Below are positions 1-10,489 of a DNA stretch of 64,000 bases, piece after piece. How positions within the stretch are numbered: position 1 is the first letter of the stretch; every line of letters begins with the position of its first letter. The position numbers and the translations under genes are program-made. The stretch comes from Stenotrophomonas pavanii. GTDB taxonomy: Bacteria > Pseudomonadota > Gammaproteobacteria > Xanthomonadales > Xanthomonadaceae. A model generated the notes under the pieces. It searched no databases. It was given only the letters and a program-made list of their open reading frames with translations, and had not been told where the DNA came from. Where the stretch lies: assembly GCF_900101175.1 (NCBI RefSeq), contig NZ_FNFQ01000001.1, forward strand, positions 496,001 to 560,000, given 5' to 3'.

Positions 1-1425
<1,425 letters not shown>

Positions 1426-1446
1426 TTCCTCGCTGCATCGGATGAC

Positions 1447-1476
1447 AAAACGGCCCGCGAAAGCGGGCCGTTTTTC
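1447..1476 (+). terminator. Rho-independent terminator after gcvP
   Basis: The hairpin CGGCCCGC-GAAA-GCGGGCCG has an 8-bp perfect stem and a GAAA tetraloop. An A run precedes it and TTTTT follows it, 22 bp after the gcvP stop. The flanking A and T runs mean it could act in both directions, but the gene on the opposite strand ends further away, at 1514. Confidence 0.9.
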
Positions 1477-1480
1477 ATAA

Positions 1481-1507
1481 GGGCGTGTGGACCAAGGTCC
1501 ACACCCA
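1481..1507. repeat. Palindromic intergenic repeat (GTGTGGACC-AA-GGTCCACAC)
   Basis: This is a perfect 9-bp inverted repeat with a 2-base centre. Its form resembles the GTGTCGACC-TT-GGTCGACAC palindrome at 48231-48250, so both probably belong to one REP-like family. It lies between the convergent ends of gcvP and the VOC gene. Confidence 0.6.
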
Positions 1508-1513
1508 CAATAA

Positions 1514-1924
1514 TCACGGGTCCGGCATCTGCCCCAGGCTCAACTGCCACGATACGCCGAAGCGGTCCTGCACCCAGCCGTAGCGGTTGCTGAAATCGTA
1601 CTCGCCCACCGGCATCAGCCAGTGCCCGCCCTCGCCCAGCACGCGTGCCGCGCGCTCGAACTGTTCGGCACCGGAACACTCGACGAACAGCGAGATCGAC
1701 GGCGAGAAGGTGAAATCGTGCACGTCCAGGCTGTCGAAGCACAGGTAGTGGGTGCCGCCGAGCAGGAAGATGGCCTGGCGGACCTGGCCGGACACGCCAG
1801 CGCCGGCACCGTCAGGATGGCGCTGCAGGGCCAGCAGGCGGAAATCGGCAAAGGCTTCGGCGTACAGGGCCAGCGCGGCCTCGGCCTGGCCGGTGAACAT
1901 CAGGAAGGGACGGCTGCGCAGCAT
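1514..1924 (-). CDS. VOC-superfamily (PhnB/YjdN-like) protein
   Basis: The product is 136 aa. It resembles the small glyoxalase/bleomycin-resistance-fold proteins of the PhnB/YjdN group (often labelled 3-demethylubiquinone methyltransferase-like). The N-terminus PFLMFTGQAEAALALYAEAF and the C-terminal DRFGVSWQL are typical of that family. An AGGAG ribosome-binding site lies seven bases upstream of the ATG at 1924. The reaction is unknown: family members range from metal-dependent enzymes to binding proteins without catalysis. It stands alone, convergent with gcvP. Confidence 0.8.
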   Translation of the reverse strand: MLRSRPFLMFTGQAEAALALYAEAFADFRLLALQRHPDGAGAGVSGQVRQAIFLLGGTHYLCFDSLDVHDFTFSPSISLFVECSGAEQFERAARVLGEGGHWLMPVGEYDFSNRYGWVQDRFGVSWQLSLGQMPDP

Positions 1925-1997
1925 GCGGTACTCCTGGTCGACAGGCCGTTGACGGCCTACACGATCAGGATGGCACGGCGGATGTGCAGCCCCCGTG

Positions 1998-2020
1998 GTA
2001 GTGCCGGCCGCCGGCCGGCA
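1998..2020 (+). repeat. SMAG/REP palindrome (single)
   Basis: GTAGTGCCGGCCGCCGGCCGGCA is a GTAG header followed by a GC-rich palindrome. It matches the SMAG repeat family described in Stenotrophomonas maltophilia. It lies just beyond the 3' end of the permease gene. Confidence 0.8.
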
Positions 2021-2027
2021 CCCCCCA

Positions 2028-3395
2028 TCAAGCCTCGCGCATGCGCCGGGCGATGGCGCTGCCGGCGGCGATCGTGGCCGTCAGCGCCACCATCGACAGG
2101 AACTGCAGGCGCGTGTGCGATTCACTCAGCAGCAGGCCGAAGATCAGCGCCAGAATCGCCAGTGCACAGCAGGTCAGCCACGGGAAGCCGGCCATGCGGA
2201 ACGGCAGCCGGGTGCCACGCCGATCCGCGCGGCGGCGCAGCACCAGCTGCGACACCAGCGACAGCGTCCACACCAGCAGGCAGGTGGAACCGACGATGTT
2301 CAGCAGCACCGGCAGCACCCGGTCGGGGAACAGCAGTTCCATCACCGTGGCGGCGAAACCGAACAGCACGCTGGCCAGCACGGCAATCACCGGCACCTGG
2401 CGCGGATCGGTCCAGCCCAGCACGGCCGGGGCCTCGCGGCGCTGCGCCAGCGAGTACATCATGCGCGAGGCGCCGTAGAGGTTGGCATTGAGCGCCGAAA
2501 GCAGCGCGATCACCGCGATCAGGGTGATGGCGGTGCCCGCGCCCGGAATACGGGCAATGTCCAGCACAGCGGCGAAGGGCGACTTCAGCGCCTCGCTGGT
2601 CCACGGGACCACCGCGATGATCACGCTCAGCGAGCCGATGTAGAACACCAGGATGCGCCAGGCCACGGTGCGGATGGCCCGGGCGATGCTGCGCTCCGGG
2701 TCTTCGGTCTCGGCTGCGGCAACGGCCACGATCTCGGTGCCGCCGAAGGCGAACACCACCACCAGCAGCGCCGCGCCGATACCGGCCAGGCCCTTCGGTG
2801 CAAAACCACCGTGTTCGGTGAAGTTGCTCAGGCCCGGGGAGGTCACCTGCGGCAGCCATCCCATCAGCAACGCCACGCCAATGGCGATGAACGCCAGGAT
2901 CGCCGCGACCTTGAGGATGGCAAACCAGAATTCGAACTCGCCGAAGTTCTTCACCCCCAGCAGGTTGATCGCGGTGAAGAACAGCATGAAGGCCAACGCC
3001 GCCATCGGCACCGGTACGGCCGGCCAGACCGTCGCCAGCAGCCCGGCCGCGCCCACCGCTTCGGCGGCGATCACGATCACCAGCTGCACCCACCACAGCC
3101 AGCCGACCGTGGCGCCCGCGGTGGCGCCCATGGCATCGGCGGCATAAACCGAGAACGCGCCACTGGTCGGCTTGGCCGCCGCCATCTCGCCCAGCGCGTT
3201 CATGACGATGATCACCAGCGCGCCGGCCACCAGATAGGACACCAGCACCGCCGGCCCGGCGGCCTGCACTCCCACGCCCGAGCCGAGGAACAGGCCGGCG
3301 CCGATGGCGCTGCCCAGGCCCATCATGATCAGCTGGCGGGGCTTGAGCGAATGTCCGAGGCGGGACGGCGAAGCGGTCGGAATCGAGTTGGGCAT
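2028..3395 (-). CDS. APC-superfamily amino-acid permease
   Basis: This 455-aa integral inner-membrane transporter has about 12 hydrophobic segments. The first segment contains the APC signature GLGSAIGAGLFLGSG, which contributes to substrate binding in LeuT-fold amino-acid permeases. Length and overall pattern fit the AAT family (AroP/GabP/ProY-like), which imports amino acids by proton symport. The open frame extends upstream of 3395, but that part is low-complexity Arg/Pro/Ala-rich, so the ATG at 3395 (MPNSIPTASPS) is preferred. The substrate cannot be read from sequence. The next gene on this strand is the PAS-AraC regulator, 82 bp upstream. Confidence 0.92.
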   Translation of the reverse strand: MPNSIPTASPSRLGHSLKPRQLIMMGLGSAIGAGLFLGSGVGVQAAGPAVLVSYLVAGALVIIVMNALGEMAAAKPTSGAFSVYAADAMGATAGATVGWLWWVQLVIVIAAEAVGAAGLLATVWPAVPVPMAALAFMLFFTAINLLGVKNFGEFEFWFAILKVAAILAFIAIGVALLMGWLPQVTSPGLSNFTEHGGFAPKGLAGIGAALLVVVFAFGGTEIVAVAAAETEDPERSIARAIRTVAWRILVFYIGSLSVIIAVVPWTSEALKSPFAAVLDIARIPGAGTAITLIAVIALLSALNANLYGASRMMYSLAQRREAPAVLGWTDPRQVPVIAVLASVLFGFAATVMELLFPDRVLPVLLNIVGSTCLLVWTLSLVSQLVLRRRADRRGTRLPFRMAGFPWLTCCALAILALIFGLLLSESHTRLQFLSMVALTATIAAGSAIARRMREA

Positions 3396-3477
3396 CGGCG
3401 GGGCTGGCGGCGGGCTACAGGGGCGACACCTTACCCTGTCCCGTGCCTGCCCGGATAGGCACAGCGCAGCAGCCGGC

Positions 3478-4200
3478 TCAGGCCAGCGCCGGCTCGCCGA
3501 TACCACCGCCGATACGGGCGCGATAGGCACGCGGCGAGAAACCGGTTTCAGCCTTGAACTTGCGGGTGAACGCGCTCTGGTCGCTGAAACCGCAGGCCTG
3601 GCCGATGCAGGCAATGCTGTCGTCGCCATGCAGCAGGTGCATGGCCATCTGGATCCGAAGCCGGGTCAGCACTTGCTGCGGGGTCATCTGGAACACCTTG
3701 CGGAAGCTGCGCTCCAGCTTGGACAGCGAGAAGCCGGTGATGTCCAGCAGCGTCTGCATGCGCACGTTCTCGGCGTAGTGCGCGTTGAGATGGGCCAGCG
3801 CCAGCCGCAGCTGTTCGTACTGGGTGCCCAGGCTGTCCTTCTGGCCCAGGTCGCGGGAAATGCCGATCAGGCCCTCGATGGCGCCATCAACCACCAGCGG
3901 ACGCTTGCAGGTCAGGCACCAGCCCGGTTCGCGGTTGGCGAACAGGTGCAGCTCCATCAGGTTCTCGATCACCTCGCCGGACAGGACGCGGGCGTCCTGG
4001 TCGACGTAGTCGGCGCTGAGGCCGGTCGGGTAGATCTCGGCTGCGGTACGCCCGATCACGTCCTTGCGCGCGCGCAGGCCCAGCCGCCGCAGCATGGTCT
4101 GGTTGACGTGGGTGTAACGCCCCTGGCGGTCCTTGATGAAGAACAGCACGTCCGGGATGGCGTCGAACAGGGCTTCGATGTCGGCGGGCTCGACTCGCAT
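3478..4200 (-). CDS. PAS-AraC family transcriptional regulator
   Basis: The product is 240 aa. Residues about 5-120 form a PAS domain (LFFIKDRQGRYTHVN, then IGRTAAEIY). Residues about 145-235 form an AraC/XylS DNA-binding domain with two helix-turn-helix units, the second marked by CGFSDQSAFTRKFKAETGFSP. The open frame continues far upstream but only as a shadow of katE; the ATG at 4200 opens directly into the PAS domain. The gene is divergent from katE with a 114-bp gap, so it could control katE, itself or the downstream permease. This is inferred from position only. The PAS ligand is unknown. Confidence 0.9.
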   Translation of the reverse strand: MRVEPADIEALFDAIPDVLFFIKDRQGRYTHVNQTMLRRLGLRARKDVIGRTAAEIYPTGLSADYVDQDARVLSGEVIENLMELHLFANREPGWCLTCKRPLVVDGAIEGLIGISRDLGQKDSLGTQYEQLRLALAHLNAHYAENVRMQTLLDITGFSLSKLERSFRKVFQMTPQQVLTRLRIQMAMHLLHGDDSIACIGQACGFSDQSAFTRKFKAETGFSPRAYRARIGGGIGEPALA

Positions 4201-4314
4201 GCGGCAAGCATACCCGAGCCTGCTTTTGCCCGTACGTTCACCTTTGCCGGACCGTGGTTTAACGGGACCGGTCCCAGTGTGGTGGCTCCCCTTGACGATC
4301 CGGAGCCACCGTCC

Positions 4315-6405
4315 ATGGCCGCCAGCAAGCCCACCGGCAAGCGCGCAACTGCCCATCCCGAAGACCTGCATCGCGGCCAAGGCGGCGAGCTGCACCTCCA
4401 GGCCGGCGGCAGCCACCCGGCAATGACCACCGACCAGGGCATTCCGGTGGCAGACAACCAGAACTCGCTGCGGCAGGGACCGAGGGGTCCTACGCTGCTG
4501 GAGGACTTCATCCTCCGCGAGAAGATCACCCACTTCGATCACGAACGCATTCCCGAGCGCATCGTGCATGCCCGCGGCAGCGCCGCGCACGGCTACTTCG
4601 AGTTGACCCGTTCGCTGTCGCGCCATACCCGCGCGCGCATCCTCACCGAGGTGGGAGTGAAGACGCCGGTGTTCACCCGCTTCTCGACCGTGGCCGGTGG
4701 CGCAGGCTCGGTGGATACCCCACGCGACGTGCGCGGCTTTGCGGTCAAGTTCTATACCAAGGAGGGCAACTGGGATCTGGTCGGCAACAACATCCCGGTG
4801 TTCTTCATCCAGGACGCGATGAAGTTCCCGGACCTGGTGCACGCAGTGAAGATGGAGCCGGACCGCGCCTTCCCGCAGGCCGCTTCGGCCCATGACACCT
4901 TCTGGGACTTCATTTCGCTGATGCCCGAATCGATGCACATGATCATGTGGGCGATGAGCGACCGCGCCATCCCGCGTTCGCTGCGGATGATCGAAGGCTT
5001 CGGTGTGCACAGCTTCCGCCTGCTGAACGAGGCCGGCGAGTCGACGTTCGTCAAGTTCCACTGGCGGCCCAAGCTGGGCATCCAGTCCACGGTCTGGGAC
5101 GAAGCGTTGAAACTGCAATCGGCCGACAATGACTTCCATCGCCGCGACCTGTTCGAGGCCATCCAGCGCGGCGACTTTCCCGAATGGGAGCTGGCGGTGC
5201 AGCTGTTCACCGAAGAAGAAGCCGACGCCTTCCCGTTCGATCACCTGGATCCGACCAAGATCATTCCCGAATCGCTGGTGCCGCTGCAGGTGATCGGGCG
5301 CATGGTGCTGGACCGCTGGCCGGACAACTTCTTCGCCGAGACCGAGCAGGTGGCGTTCTGCCCGGCCAACGTGCCGCCCGGCATCGACTTCAGCAACGAC
5401 CCACTGCTGCAGGGCCGCCTGTTTTCTTACCTGGACACCCAGCTGCTGCGCCTGGGCGGCCCGAACTTCCACCAGATCCCGGTGAACGCGCCGAAGTGCC
5501 CGTTTGCCAATCATCAGCGCGATGGCCACATGCAGATGCAGGTGCCCAAGGGCCGGGTGGCCTACGACCCCAGCTCGCTGCAGGACGACACCCCGCGCGA
5601 GACGCCCACCGGCTTCCGCAGCCACGCCAGCGCCGACGATGGCCGTAAGGGCCGCACCCGCGCAGAGAGTTTCGCCGACCACTACAGCCAGGCCCGCATG
5701 TTCTTCCGCAGCCTGGAAAAGCCGGAGCAGGCGCACCTGGCATCGGCGCTGGTCTTCGAGTTGTCCAAGGTGGAAACGCTGAAGGTGCGGGTGCGCACGG
5801 TCAGCCACCTGCGCAACATCGATGACACGCTGGCGCAGCGCGTGGCCAATGGCCTGGCCCTGCCTGCACTGCCCGACCCCGCGCCCACCGCTACCCCGGT
5901 GCGGGACATGCCGCCGGCCCCGGAAGTGCGCGTGATCGGTCGCAACAAACCCACCCTGCAGGGTCGCTGCATCGGCATCCTGTTCGACGAAGGCTCCGAC
6001 GCGCGCGTGATTGCCAGCCTGAGCAAGGCGGCCCGGAAGGCAGGTGCAGACGTGAAGCTGGTTGCACCAAAAGTGGGAGGCGCCACGCTCAGTGACGGCA
6101 GCGTACAGGCCGCTGATGGGCAACTGGCCGGCACGCCATCGGCCGTGTTCGATGCGGTGGCCGTGGTGCTGAGCGTAGAGGCATCAAAGGCGTTGTCGAA
6201 AGAGAGCGCCGCCCTGGAGTTCGTCAGCCAGGCGTGGGCACACCTGAAGGCCATCGCCAGCGACGCGGGCGGCCAGGCGCTGCTGAAGGCGGCGAGGGTC
6301 GGCAACGACCCCGGCATCGTCGAAGCAGAAGACGCCAAGGCATTCCTGGCGGCGGCCGCCACCCGCCAGTGGGCGCGTGAGCCCAAGCTGCGCCTGCTGG
6401 CCTGA
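4315..6405 (+). CDS. katE: Large-subunit catalase (HPII/KatE type)
   Basis: This 696-aa haem catalase converts hydrogen peroxide to water and oxygen. The distal catalytic His is in [10 protein letters not shown] (His85), the distal Asn is in [11 protein letters not shown] (about Asn158), and the proximal haem-ligand Tyr is in RLFSYLDTQ (Tyr372). The C-terminal 150 residues form the flavodoxin/class I amidotransferase-like domain found only in clade 2 catalases (starting near [12 protein letters not shown]). The ATG at 4315 has GGAG about nine bases upstream and leaves a length close to E. coli KatE (753 aa), with a shorter N-terminal arm. A histone-like gene follows after 22 bp, so co-expression in stationary phase or stress is plausible but inferred. 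Confidence 0.96.
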   Translation: MAASKPTGKRATAHPEDLHRGQGGELHLQAGGSHPAMTTDQGIPVADNQNSLRQGPRGPTLLEDFILREKITHFDHERIPERIVHARGSAAHGYFELTRSLSRHTRARILTEVGVKTPVFTRFSTVAGGAGSVDTPRDVRGFAVKFYTKEGNWDLVGNNIPVFFIQDAMKFPDLVHAVKMEPDRAFPQAASAHDTFWDFISLMPESMHMIMWAMSDRAIPRSLRMIEGFGVHSFRLLNEAGESTFVKFHWRPKLGIQSTVWDEALKLQSADNDFHRRDLFEAIQRGDFPEWELAVQLFTEEEADAFPFDHLDPTKIIPESLVPLQVIGRMVLDRWPDNFFAETEQVAFCPANVPPGIDFSNDPLLQGRLFSYLDTQLLRLGGPNFHQIPVNAPKCPFANHQRDGHMQMQVPKGRVAYDPSSLQDDTPRETPTGFRSHASADDGRKGRTRAESFADHYSQARMFFRSLEKPEQAHLASALVFELSKVETLKVRVRTVSHLRNIDDTLAQRVANGLALPALPDPAPTATPVRDMPPAPEVRVIGRNKPTLQGRCIGILFDEGSDARVIASLSKAARKAGADVKLVAPKVGGATLSDGSVQAADGQLAGTPSAVFDAVAVVLSVEASKALSKESAALEFVSQAWAHLKAIASDAGGQALLKAARVGNDPGIVEAEDAKAFLAAAATRQWAREPKLRLLA

Positions 6406-6427
6406 CCACAACGACAGGAGAATCGTC

Positions 6428-6931
6428 ATGCCCCGTGGTGACAAATCCGCATACACCGAAAAGCAGAAGCGCCAGGCCGAGCACATCGAGGAAAGCGAAC
6501 GTGATCGCGGCGCGAGTGAAGGCACCGCCGAGCGCATTGCCTGGGCCACCGTGAACAAGCAGGACGGCGGCGGCAAGCGCGCCGGCAGTGCCCGCAAGGG
6601 CGCGAAGAAGGCGACCAGCAAGAAGGCTGCCAAGAAGGCGCCTGCCAGGAGGTCGGCCACAAAGAAGGCCGCAACCAAGGCGACGGCGGCGAAGAAGGCG
6701 CCTGCGAAGAAGGCAGCTGCGAAGAAGGCGGTGGCGAAGAAGGCACCGGCTCGCAAGACCGCGACAAAGAAGGCAGCAAAGAAGACGGCGAAGAAGGCTG
6801 CGGCCAAGAAGGCGGGTACGGCCGCCTCGCGGAGCGCCGCCGCGAAGAAGGCAGCCAAGACGCGGGCCGCGAAGAAGACCGTGCGCAAGGCGGCGGCGAA
6901 GAAAGCTGCGCGTACCCGCGCGCGCGACTGA
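6428..6931 (+). CDS. Histone H1-like, Lys/Ala-rich protein (plasmid-stabilization-type N-terminus)
   Basis: The product is 167 aa. The first 50 or so residues (PRGDKSAYTEKQKRQAEHIE, then RIAWATVNKQDGGGK) match the short domain often annotated as plasmid stabilization protein in proteobacteria. The rest is a low-complexity basic tail of AAKKA/APAKK-type repeats like eukaryotic H1 or bacterial AlgP/Hc1, which points to nonspecific DNA binding or nucleoid compaction. AGGAG precedes the ATG at 6428. It starts 22 bp after katE. Repeat number in the tail probably varies between strains (inference). Confidence 0.85.
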   Translation: MPRGDKSAYTEKQKRQAEHIEESERDRGASEGTAERIAWATVNKQDGGGKRAGSARKGAKKATSKKAAKKAPARRSATKKAATKATAAKKAPAKKAAAKKAVAKKAPARKTATKKAAKKTAKKAAAKKAGTAASRSAAAKKAAKTRAAKKTVRKAAAKKAARTRARD

Positions 6932-6939
6932 AGCGTTGG

Positions 6940-7653
6940 TCAGGAGGGGAGCGTCCTCATCCATGCAGCAACTTCGGCTGCGGCTGCGTGAGCACGGGCC
7001 TGCAGCAGCAGATGGGGCCCTTCCAGCGATACGTGCCGGGCGTCGGGCAACAAGAGCTGCAGCTCGGCCACGCTGGGCGGCCACAACAGGTGGTCCTGTC
7101 GTGCATGCAGGCATAGCGTCGGCAGCGTGAGCTTCGGCAACTGCGCGCGGACATCGATCTGCAGTGTCGCCGCAGCGCGCTGCCGCAGCATCGCGGCCGG
7201 CGCCGCAGCGATCGCATGTCGCAGCTCGCGAAGGTTCATGCGTGTCCGCCAATGCCCCAGCAGAAGCCGGGCCAGCAACGCCAGCGGCGGCCGTGGCCAT
7301 GCGGGGGCAAGCAAGCGTGCGCTCGCCGCTGGCAGCGGCACCGGTCGCCGCGCGAAAGTCGTACTCAGTATCAATCCGCGCAATCCCGGCGGTGAAGCCG
7401 CCGCCAGTTCGATGGCCAGTGGCCCGGCAAACGATTCAGCCAGCAGCACAAAGGGAGCGATGGGAAGCTGCGGACGCAGGATCGACGCCAACGTAACGTA
7501 GTCCTGTGGCCCCTGCATGGGTAGCGGCAGCACCTGCACGGTAACTCCCTGGCCCTGCATCGCCTCCACGAAGCATGTCGACAGCAGGCCGCTGCCATCC
7601 AGCCCCGGCAGCATCACGATCGGGAGCATCACGGCGCTCATCACATTGCTCAC
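6940..7653 (-). CDS. Alpha/beta-fold hydrolase
   Basis: The product is 237 aa. The N-terminal PIVMLPGLDGSG is the oxyanion-hole loop of alpha/beta hydrolases. The nucleophile elbow reads AESFAG, a variant of GxSxG with Ala in the first position. A late TLCLHARQDHLLWP segment fits the acid position and SLEGPHLLLQ the His region. The substrate is unknown. Convergent with the histone-like gene; no operon partner. Confidence 0.8.
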   Translation of the reverse strand: MSNVMSAVMLPIVMLPGLDGSGLLSTCFVEAMQGQGVTVQVLPLPMQGPQDYVTLASILRPQLPIAPFVLLAESFAGPLAIELAAASPPGLRGLILSTTFARRPVPLPAASARLLAPAWPRPPLALLARLLLGHWRTRMNLRELRHAIAAAPAAMLRQRAAATLQIDVRAQLPKLTLPTLCLHARQDHLLWPPSVAELQLLLPDARHVSLEGPHLLLQARAHAAAAEVAAWMRTLPS

Positions 7654-7775
7654 CTTCCAGGCCCCTTCGCACGATTCCCTGCCCCGCAGCTTCGCTTATC
7701 GGCTCGACCCAGGGAAGTGCACGCCGCTGATCGCGGCGCTACCCTGATGGCCCCTGACGGAACAGAGAAGGTGGC

Positions 7776-8063
7776 ATGCGCAAGCCCCGCTGGCTCAGCT
7801 TGACCGGCATCGCCCTATGCGCGCTCTATCTCGCGCTGACCGCCTGGCTGGTGTTCGATGCCCGGTCCAACAGCGACCCCAAGAGCGCCTACATCCTCAT
7901 GCAGCTGCCGGTGATGCTGCAGACCGCAGCACTCAACGCCATCGGCGTAGGAAGCTGGCTTTCCGGAATGACCTGGATGACCGTCTACCTCCTGGTGATT
8001 CCCCCCACGCTTGCCGTGCTTTACGTGCTTGGGGCCGTGCTCGGCAGCGTCCTGGAGCAGTGA
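7776..8063 (+). CDS. Small hypothetical membrane protein
   Basis: The product is 95 aa with a positively charged N-terminus (MRKPRW) and about three hydrophobic stretches: residues about 8-28, about 45-62, and 68-90. It is not recognised. GGCATG context surrounds the start, with a weak GAGAAGG ribosome-binding site. It is divergent from the alpha/beta hydrolase and convergent with the chemotaxis receptor. Base use and hydrophobic pattern look like a real gene. Confidence 0.65.
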   Translation: MRKPRWLSLTGIALCALYLALTAWLVFDARSNSDPKSAYILMQLPVMLQTAALNAIGVGSWLSGMTWMTVYLLVIPPTLAVLYVLGAVLGSVLEQ

Positions 8064-8098
8064 GGGCGATCCTCCCTGCTGCCTGAGCGGGCGATGGC

Positions 8099-8125
8099 AA
8101 TACGGCCGCTCAAGGCGGCCGTATT
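8099..8125. terminator. Hairpin between convergent genes
   Basis: AATACGGCCGC-TCAAG-GCGGCCGTATT is an 11-bp perfect stem located between the small membrane protein and the 3' end of the chemotaxis receptor. The U run is short, so termination is likely but not certain. It could serve both strands. Confidence 0.65.
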
Positions 8126-8149
8126 CTTGTCACTGCACTGGCAGCCCGC

Positions 8150-10273
8150 TCAGGCTGCGCGACGGGGCACAGCAGAGACCGCCGCGCCTTCCACCTTGAA
8201 TACCGCCACCGACGTGGTCAGCGCATGCGCCTGTTCTTCCAGCGCGCGGCTCGCGGCAGTGGCTTCTTCCACCAGCGCCGCGTTCTGCTGGGTCACCTGG
8301 TCCATCTGCACCACCACCTGGTTGACCTGCTCGATACCGGCGGCCTGCTCCTTGCTGGCCGCTGCGATGTCGCTCATCAGCTGGGTGGTACGCGAACTGG
8401 CCTGGGCCACGCGCGCGATTGCAGCTTCGGACTCAACGGTCACCGCCAGGCCACTCTTCACCTTGGCAGCAGCGTCTTCGATCAGCTCCTTGATTTCCTT
8501 GGCGGCGACACCGGCACGCTGCGCGAGCGTACGCACCTCGCTGGCGACCACCGCAAAGCCGCGCCCCTGCTCACCCGCGCGCGCGGCTTCCACTGCAGCG
8601 TTCAGTGCGAGGATGTTGGTCTGGAACGCGATGCCGTCGATCACCGTCGAGATTTCCGAAATGCGTGCCGAAGACTGATCGATCTCGCCCATCACCGAGG
8701 CCATCTGTGCCATCGCCTGCTCGGTCTCGCGCACGGCGGCACCGGCGGCATGCGCTTCACTGTCGGCCTGCCGCGCCAGTTCGGCGTTCTGGCGCACGGT
8801 CGAGGTCAGTTCCTCCATTGACGCGGCGGCCTCCTCCAGGTTGGCCGCCTGCTGTTCGGTGCGGCGCGAGAGGTCGTTGTTGCCGGCCGCCAGTTCCTGC
8901 GCGGCATTGTTGATGCTGTCGGCGGCGGCCTGGATGCCCTGCACGATGCCGGTCAGCTGCGCGGTGGTGGTATTGGCGTCGTCACGCATGCGGGCGAACA
9001 CGCCGTCGTACTCGCCATCCATGCGCGCGGTCAGGTCGCCGTGCGAAATCGCGCGCAGCACGTCGGAGACATCGGCGATGCTGGCCTGCGAACTGGCCAT
9101 CATACCGTTGAGGTGCTCGACCATTGCCTTGAACTGGAACTGGAACGCAGCGGCATCACCACGCATGCTGAAGTCACCGGCGCGAGCGGCGCGGGCCAGT
9201 TCATCAATCTGCGCGTTGATCGCCATCAAGCTCTGCTTCACTGCAGCCAGCGTACGGGTCAGCGTGGCCTTCTCGCCCGGGTAATCAGGCAGATCACGGC
9301 TGAGGTCACCGATGGCGTAGCGCTGCATCACCTCGGCCATCAGCAGTTCCACCTCAACGTGCGATTCGACCAGGCTGTTGGTCGCCTGCACCATGCGGCC
9401 GAAATCGCCGGGGAAGGCGCTGGCGTCCATGCGATAGCGGATCGCACCGGCCTCGTGCTGCTCGGCCATCTGCAGCTGCGCGCCGATCGCCGCCTGCACG
9501 CTCTGGCGGACGCTGGCCATGGCCTCGCCCAGCTGGGTCAGTTCGTCGCGGCCACCGAGGCGGAACTCCTGGTCCAGCTGCCCCTTTGACAGCCGCTCGG
9601 CCAGGTTCACCGCGCGCGCCAGCGGGCCGGTCAGGCTGCGGCCGATCATCACCGAGGCAGTGATGCCCGCCAGCAGCGCGACGCCGCCCAGCACCAGCAG
9701 CTGCAACAGGCTGCGCTCGCCCAGGCGGATCGCTTCGGCAGCAGCCTTGCGGCTTTCCTTTTCCTCGAAGTCCACGCCGTCCGACAGCGCCTTGTTCCAG
9801 CCGTTGGCCGCGTCCTGCACCGGGCCCAGGGTCAGCGCCACGGCACCCGGATAGTCGCCCTGCTCCATCAGCTCGCTGGTCTGCTTGTTGAGCGGGCGTG
9901 CGATGGCTCGCTTGGCGGCGATGGTTTCCGCAATGGCTTTGCCTTCGGCATCACCCGGAAGCGCCTGGTAGGCGGACCAGCTGGCCTCGTAGCGCTTGAC
10001 CAGATCGGCAATGCGCTTCTCGTCGCTGCTGCGGTCGTCACCTTGGCGGATCAGCATCTCGCGGCGCACCACCATCATCTGGTTGTTGGCATCGAGCATC
10101 TGCGACAGCAGGCGCACCTTGGCCACGCTGATATCGACCACCTGCTGCATCGCGCGCTTCTGCACGACGCTGGCGGTGGCCCCGGTGGCGACCACGGCGG
10201 CAACCAGCAGCAGCAACAGGCCAAAGCCCAGCCCAAGACGCCAGGCAACCCTGACATTCCTCAAGTAGTTCAT
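8150..10273 (-). CDS. Methyl-accepting chemotaxis protein with poly-HAMP array
   Basis: This 707-aa transducer carries signals from the periplasm to the CheA/CheW array. TM1 is at about residues 11-37, a periplasmic four-helix sensor at about 40-186, and TM2 at about 188-211, followed by a canonical HAMP (212-260). Three further HAMP-like units follow, each with the conserved GDL/GDF turn (near 322, 366 and 412). The signalling hairpin tip lies near residues 546-585 ([21 protein letters not shown]). No C-terminal CheR-binding pentapeptide is visible; the tail ends in PRRAA. The long open frame upstream is rejected in favour of ATG 10273, which lies about 25 bases after a FliA-type promoter. 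The ligand is unknown. Confidence 0.95.
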   Translation of the reverse strand: MNYLRNVRVAWRLGLGFGLLLLLVAAVVATGATASVVQKRAMQQVVDISVAKVRLLSQMLDANNQMMVVRREMLIRQGDDRSSDEKRIADLVKRYEASWSAYQALPGDAEGKAIAETIAAKRAIARPLNKQTSELMEQGDYPGAVALTLGPVQDAANGWNKALSDGVDFEEKESRKAAAEAIRLGERSLLQLLVLGGVALLAGITASVMIGRSLTGPLARAVNLAERLSKGQLDQEFRLGGRDELTQLGEAMASVRQSVQAAIGAQLQMAEQHEAGAIRYRMDASAFPGDFGRMVQATNSLVESHVEVELLMAEVMQRYAIGDLSRDLPDYPGEKATLTRTLAAVKQSLMAINAQIDELARAARAGDFSMRGDAAAFQFQFKAMVEHLNGMMASSQASIADVSDVLRAISHGDLTARMDGEYDGVFARMRDDANTTTAQLTGIVQGIQAAADSINNAAQELAAGNNDLSRRTEQQAANLEEAAASMEELTSTVRQNAELARQADSEAHAAGAAVRETEQAMAQMASVMGEIDQSSARISEISTVIDGIAFQTNILALNAAVEAARAGEQGRGFAVVASEVRTLAQRAGVAAKEIKELIEDAAAKVKSGLAVTVESEAAIARVAQASSRTTQLMSDIAAASKEQAAGIEQVNQVVVQMDQVTQQNAALVEEATAASRALEEQAHALTTSVAVFKVEGAAVSAVPRRAA

Positions 10274-10302
10274 CGGTACATCCAAAACGGGGGGATGCGC
10301 CC

Positions 10303-10329
10303 TTATCGGCGTGGCCCGAAGCGCCTTGA
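10303..10329 (-). promoter_or_regulatory. Sigma-28 (FliA) type promoter of the chemotaxis receptor
   Basis: Reading the minus strand, TCAA lies 15 bases before GCCGATAA. The flagellar sigma-28 consensus is TAAA-N15-GCCGATAA, so the -10 box and spacing are perfect and the -35 box has one change. The receptor ATG is 30 bases downstream. This implies expression together with late flagellar genes. Confidence 0.8.
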
Positions 10330-10489
10330 TGGGAGCTGCCACGCTCGTCCGGGTGCGGTTCAGAGAGGTGATGGCGTCAATTCCTGGCGCTAGCGACCCT
10401 AAAGTTCCCTTCCATGCTGCCAAGGGTGCCCGCCTACATCGTGGCCCCTTAGAATCGAATCGATCCTTGAAGATGAATGGATACATCTG

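Noticed and set aside
2028..3629. Upstream extension of the permease to 3629
   Set aside because: The added 78 residues are Arg/Pro/Ser/Ala-rich, lie over the AraC-type gene's 3' end and are not seen in the family. ATG 3395 is preferred.
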